Below, in pieces: positions 27,901 to 33,900 of a stretch of DNA of 64,000 bases. Within the stretch, counting starts at the first letter, position 1. Each line of letters begins with the position of its first letter. The translations under genes and the position numbers were made by a program. The stretch is from the NCBI GenBank assembly GCA_947247005.1, contig OX365955.1, forward strand, positions 38,047,822 through 38,111,821, written 5' to 3'. The notes under the pieces are model-generated. The model did no database searches. It worked only from the letters and a program-made list of their open reading frames with translations, and was not told the origin of the DNA. This stretch comes from Spisula solida (Eukaryota > Mollusca > Bivalvia > Venerida > Mactridae).

Positions 27901-30900
27901 AAAAAATGTATTAAATGTTGAGTGGTTTAATCTTAATGTCTATGTGTTGTTTTGTAGGTCCCGTATGACCGTCCACCAAGCCTTGGAACATGCTTGGTTG
28001 AAGGGAGATCACTCCAGCAGGACACAAAGAATACCATCCAGTAGATATGACAAGATTAGAGCAAAAATAAAGGCAAAATATGTGAGTGCATATCTACTAT
28101 GAACCTACTTACTTTAATATCAAGAATAAGTCACAGGTGGCTGTATCGTGTTTTATTTTCAAGTTCAGCAATAAGTATCATATATTAATAATTATTACTC
28201 AAATTTTGTGGTTTTTTATACTTTGAACAACAAGTATTATATCATTATAATGTACTGATACTACTTAAAGTGTATAAAAATGACACCGCCACCTGTGTAT
28301 AAGCCAAGGGACTTCAAGATTACAATATGTTTCTGATTTATAAACTTTATATGATTATATCAGTTTTCAACAATCATGTTTTCTTCTCAAGGCTTTCAAG
28401 AAAACATTCATTTCGAAATACCCAAATAGTCCGCAAAATTGCTTGATGTATTAGGTACGATGAAATGTTGTATTATAACCATTTATATTTTCAGGCCGAC
28501 TGGCCAATGCCAATGCCTGCTATTGGCCGTATAGCCAACTTCAGCTCTCTTAGAAAACACAGACCTAAGGAATACAGTATCTATGATGCCTATTTCGGTA
28601 AGTTCATACCTATCCCATTAGAGTTCAACCTCTCTAGAGCAACACAATGGATACCTATCCAATTATAGTTCAACCTCTCTAGAGCAACACAATGGATACC
28701 TATCCCATTAAAGTTCAACCTCTCTAGAGCAACACAATGGATACCTATCCCATTAAAGTTCAACCTCTCTAGAGCAACACAATGGATACCTATCCCATTA
28801 GAGTTCAACCTCTCTAGAGCAACACAGTGGATACCTATCCCAATAAAGTTCAACCTCACTTGAGCAACACAATGGGAGACTTAAAGTTTGGTTATTGAAT
28901 AGAGGTGAAATTTATATTAAATAGCCTATTATAGGTACTTCACGAACACAATTACATGTTGCTTAGGAGAGGTTAATGTTCTGTGGAGAGATTTTACTGT
29001 ATATCCATTACAATTTGAAAGTTTAATTCTTGATTAATTAAAAGATTCGATCCCTAGCTGTCTTTATCAGTACATGACTCCAGGTTTATTTTGGTCATAA
29101 ATTGAATCTGTAGCATCATTTACATAAAGTGTGTTTAATATTTTTCCATTATTACGACAATAACATGAAACATTAACATTGTTATTGATTGATTTAATTG
29201 TGTTATGAACAGATATCTTTCTACATCATTAAAACATTACTGGAAATGAAATTCTAATTTCCCTACTGGCTTAATGTCAACTACATACAGTAAAACCCAA
29301 TTATAACATGACTGACGATTTCGCCTATTTATCTAGTCACTTCCGGCAAAATCTGCCAGTTAACGGGGTGCGGATTAAACTTAGCTATAATCAGTCACCT
29401 GGTCATGTGACTAGTGATAATCCGTCACCTTACCACGTGATCTGACGGACTTCTTCTTATATGAGAGTCACCGGTTGCAATTCTGTGCCCGAGGGTGAGA
29501 TTTTCCTAATCTAAATGAGCTGGTGGTTGATCAGTTATTTTCTTCGACTTACCTGCGTCTACACGACGTCTATCAAGATGTCTGACGTCGCTGTTTATCA
29601 TGACGTCACGGAACGAACGTGGCGTTGCGCGCTAGTAAATGAAAGAGTGACAATATAGTCCCGAGTTTGATCCCCTTTCTGAGCAGATTAAGCAACTGGA
29701 TAAATAGAATAATAGGTTAGTGCCGTGAATGAAGTAAACATTTATCCGGCTCGGCTACGGAAGTTATCGGATTCGCCTACGGCTCACCCGATAAATTCCT
29801 CCGCCTTGCCAGATAAACTTTTTCATCCACGGCACTAACCTATTATTCTCTATATAAACAAAGAACAAACAGTGTTGTATAATGTATAATGCCCGTGTTT
29901 TATTCACCGACAATAAACGCGAACAGATTTTTATTTCTTAAATATACAATGAAAGTGACGTCACAACCTTTTTTATGACACAACATTTGCAGGTAAACAA
30001 GTAAAGTAAACAACATACTCTTGCAAAGTAACACTGGGTTAATATACAATTCTGAGTTCAAATCATCTTAGAATCGAAATAAAATATTCAAAAGCCGTAG
30101 TATACCTTTTTGATACAATGGTTTGTCGTTCTGATGCTTTGTGTGTTAATTCTTACGCATCAGAACTCCAAACCATTGTATAACAGCTGGTATACTAAAG
30201 TTTTTCATAGTTTATTTCTTGATTTCTAGTTCTAGTATAGTCTAAAAAAATAAACCTGGAGTCTGTAGCCTGTAGTTTGACTGTATGATAATCAATTTTT
30301 CTACCTCTGGCATCAAGTTTGAATATCTTGTTAAGTATGACATTTTATTGGTGATGTTGATTTCAGATCTATGCCATTAAAAGCTTATCATATTTTAATA
30401 TAAATTGGTGCTGGGGGAATCAATTGTTTTATTTATTCATGACATTGTCAATCATGTTCAGAGAAAATATAATCATACTGCCTAAATATTGCATGGGATT
30501 ACTCAATCAACCAATCATAATATGGTCTGGTGCATAAAGCCTAGGTCCCACTGAGGAATTCCACATCAGGATTGTTCTCCCGATTTCTTCTGATACCACC
30601 CGATTCATCACAATTCCTTTCAATATCGCATACTGTCTCATGACTTCCCAAAGCTTCACCTAGACCACGATGAACCTGTTCCCGATAGCTCATTAATTTC
30701 AATTGGGAGTACATCGCCGGTGCAAAAAATGCTCAGTGAAACCTAGGCTTAAGGTATTTAAACATTCGTAACAGTGTTAAGTTTAATTATAGTCTAACCT
30801 GTCCAAAGTGACCAATCTATGGATTTGACTGCAAAGAGCAGGTGGCTGTTTACATTTTCAAAGGGTTTTATTTTTGCTACATATTTATCCATTTATTTCA

Positions 30901-33900
30901 GATCGTCGTGAAGCCATTCCTAAATTTATTCGTAAACCACGCACCTGTACGGTCACAGAGGGACAGGGTGGCAAATTTGACTGCAAGATCATCGCTGCTT
31001 CACCCCCTATTGTTACATGGTATGTCATCATGATAATAATAGATTACTTAATTTGACAGAATTCTTAGGCTCATGAAAAAACTGGGCGTGTGTTACATCT
31101 TTTAATAAAATGGTTACATTCAGGTCTGCTGAAGAATTAGAAAAGAAAATCTGAAATAGACAACTGTTGTCAAAAGCCAATTTAAACCTATGTTGGCTGT
31201 GTTTTAATGAAATTTAATTTGTGAATTTAGACAGAAATAGGACCTTTGCTAAGAATAAGGTATTCAGTAATTATACATATTCCATGCCTCATCACCAGGT
31301 GATACAGATCTACATGTTGTTACTATTTCCACAGTGTATAAACAAGTCAACGTGTGCTTATCGCAATAAGTCATACACATTGAATTGTATAGTCTTCCAA
31401 TAAGTCATTCAGTGATTGGAAATCACAGATGCTTTTGCTCACAATAAGTCATACAGTGATCGGAAATCACAGATGCTTTTGATCACAATAAGTCATACCC
31501 GTTTAATTGTATTGTATCACAATAAGTCATACAGTGATCGGAAATCACAGATGATTTTGCAAACATTTAGTCATACATGTTGAATTGTATAGAATCACAA
31601 TAAGTTATACATGTTGAATTGTATAGCATCACAATGCGTCATACAGTGATTGGAAATCACAGATGCTTTTGCTCACAATAAGTCATACAGGTTGAATCGT
31701 ATAGTATCACAGTAAGTCTTACAGTGATGGGAAATCACAGATGCTTTTGCTCACAATAAGTCATACACATTGAATTGTATAGTATCACAATAAGTCAAAC
31801 AGTGATTCGGTTTATACCCTGTGATATCCATTATTTCAGGCATTTTGACAACATTCAGTTGACACAGAGTGTTAAACACATGCAGAAATACCGCGGTAAG
31901 GAATATGAACTGAAGATCAGTCGTGTGAAGATGGAGGACAAGGGCGAGTATATAGTTAAGGCAGAGAACTCCTTCGGTAAGAGGGAAGAACTTGGAATAC
32001 TCAAAGTGGAAGGTAATTATGTTTTATTCTTGGTAGTGTAGTAGTCTGGGTTAGTGTCACACTCATGAACTTGGAAAAAAATACTTACAATTTGAACGAA
32101 GATATATCTTGCCAACCATTATATGAATTTGCTGTATTCTTTTCTAAATTTGCTTCAATACGATAATTTTATTTATGTATAGATTTGTTCAGAAGCTGTA
32201 TATCATACAAAAAATAACCCAAATATGTTTATTATTGCATTTTACAGAGGGTGAGAAGCTTCTTCCAGCCAGAGATACAGCTCCTATGAGAAGGTATGTA
32301 CTGTACTAGTATTTTATTGTTAGTTTGATGTCCATAGACTTAAACAGTCTGTGTTGCTGTTTTTGACTGCTCCCTTATTTATTTGCCACCTACTTGCACC
32401 TAATTGATTATTTGTTGAACTCAGAGTTCAGGCCTAGCCAGAACTTGAAAGTAAAAAATTCAGTATTTTGAGTTGTTTAATTTTACATTACATGTCAACT
32501 CCTGCGTTAATTGGTTATGTTTACCGCTTATTACAACTAATCCATTATCTGTGGAGCTCAGCCTTAAGGCCTTAGCCTGAACTTGAATAACAAAGATTCA
32601 GTATTTTGAGTTGTTGTTTAGTTTCACTTCACATTTTATCAAAACTTTCAATTTTTGTGAAGCTAAGCCTTATGACATAGCCAAAACTTGGAACCCTTAG
32701 GGAACATGAACTATTGTCTACTGTACACTTACCACACCATTGTTGTTTGAGGATAACACTGTTTTCTGAGAGCTTTTTAATTGACATGATTGTATGTCCA
32801 AATTTTAGGTCTATGCCACCACCAGAATTGAAGGAAGTTGAAAAACCAAATCTCGACAAATCACCAGACTTTGAATTTTCTCTGCGACCTCGATTCATCC
32901 AACTAGGTGGGGAATTCAAGTTGACCACCGTTGTTGAGAGCAACCCACCACCAAAGGTAAGCTGAGTGGAAATATTATTTGCATTGTTCTGCATAAAATC
33001 CAAAGAGCTGTAATGAGGGTTGACTGCAAAGTCTTTTATGTTCGCATTAAGTTCTTGTGTAGTTGAGAGCAGGCCTGGTTAGGGACTGATCGTGTCTGTC
33101 TGAGTACATTCAAATTAGACACTATATCAGAGTCTACCTCCAGTTTTACTTAGCCGTACTCTTGTAAAATTTGTTTGTGATAAATCCTTCTCTAAACTGG
33201 AGGCACCATCTTGTACAATTTAAAGTCGACTTTCAGACATAATTTATGTGTCCATTCTGTTAACTGTACATATACCCCTAGATTATTGAGTCGAAAGTCA
33301 GTTTGACCCTTGATCACATGCTGCCACATTCCAGAACCTTGACAGCTATTAGTATGTCTTACTCATCATCACCTTCAAATAATTCAGTTAAATTAATTAT
33401 GTTTTCGTTCCATTTTTAGGTCACCTGGTATAAGGATGGTAAGGAGTTGAAGAACACAGATCACTATTCTATCCAGTACTCACATGGTGTCTGCTCATTG
33501 GAAGTGTCGTCTGCTGAGGTTGCAGATACTGGTATATACAGATGTCTCGCCATCAATGACCTTGGAGATCAGGATACATCAAGCAAGGTCATTGTTGAAG
33601 GTCAGTATTGATTTAATTTCTTATCATAATATTTATGTCCCCCATTTTTGATGAGGGAGTATATTCCTTTGCACATGTCTGTCCGTCAGTCTGCCTATCT
33701 GTCTGTCGGCCTGTATGTAGATCAAATGACTTCCGTTCAATTACTTAAGAATGCTCTGTAGGATCTTCAAAAAATTACATGAACGTTGGTCATCAACAGT
33801 AGATGACACCTTTCGATTTTAGGGTCACTGTGACCTTTACCATTTCTGACTATTGGGCTACCATGGGAGTATATGTGTTTTACAAACATCTCTTGTTTTG

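Larger units (their letters stand above)
28875..30536 (+). other. Rest of intron 28598-30901: palindromic elements, no gene
   Basis: AT-rich intron with a hairpin element at 29706-29849, another at 30098-30197, and an unusually CpG-rich stretch between 29380 and 29850. No exon-like sequence was found. Confidence 0.6.
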
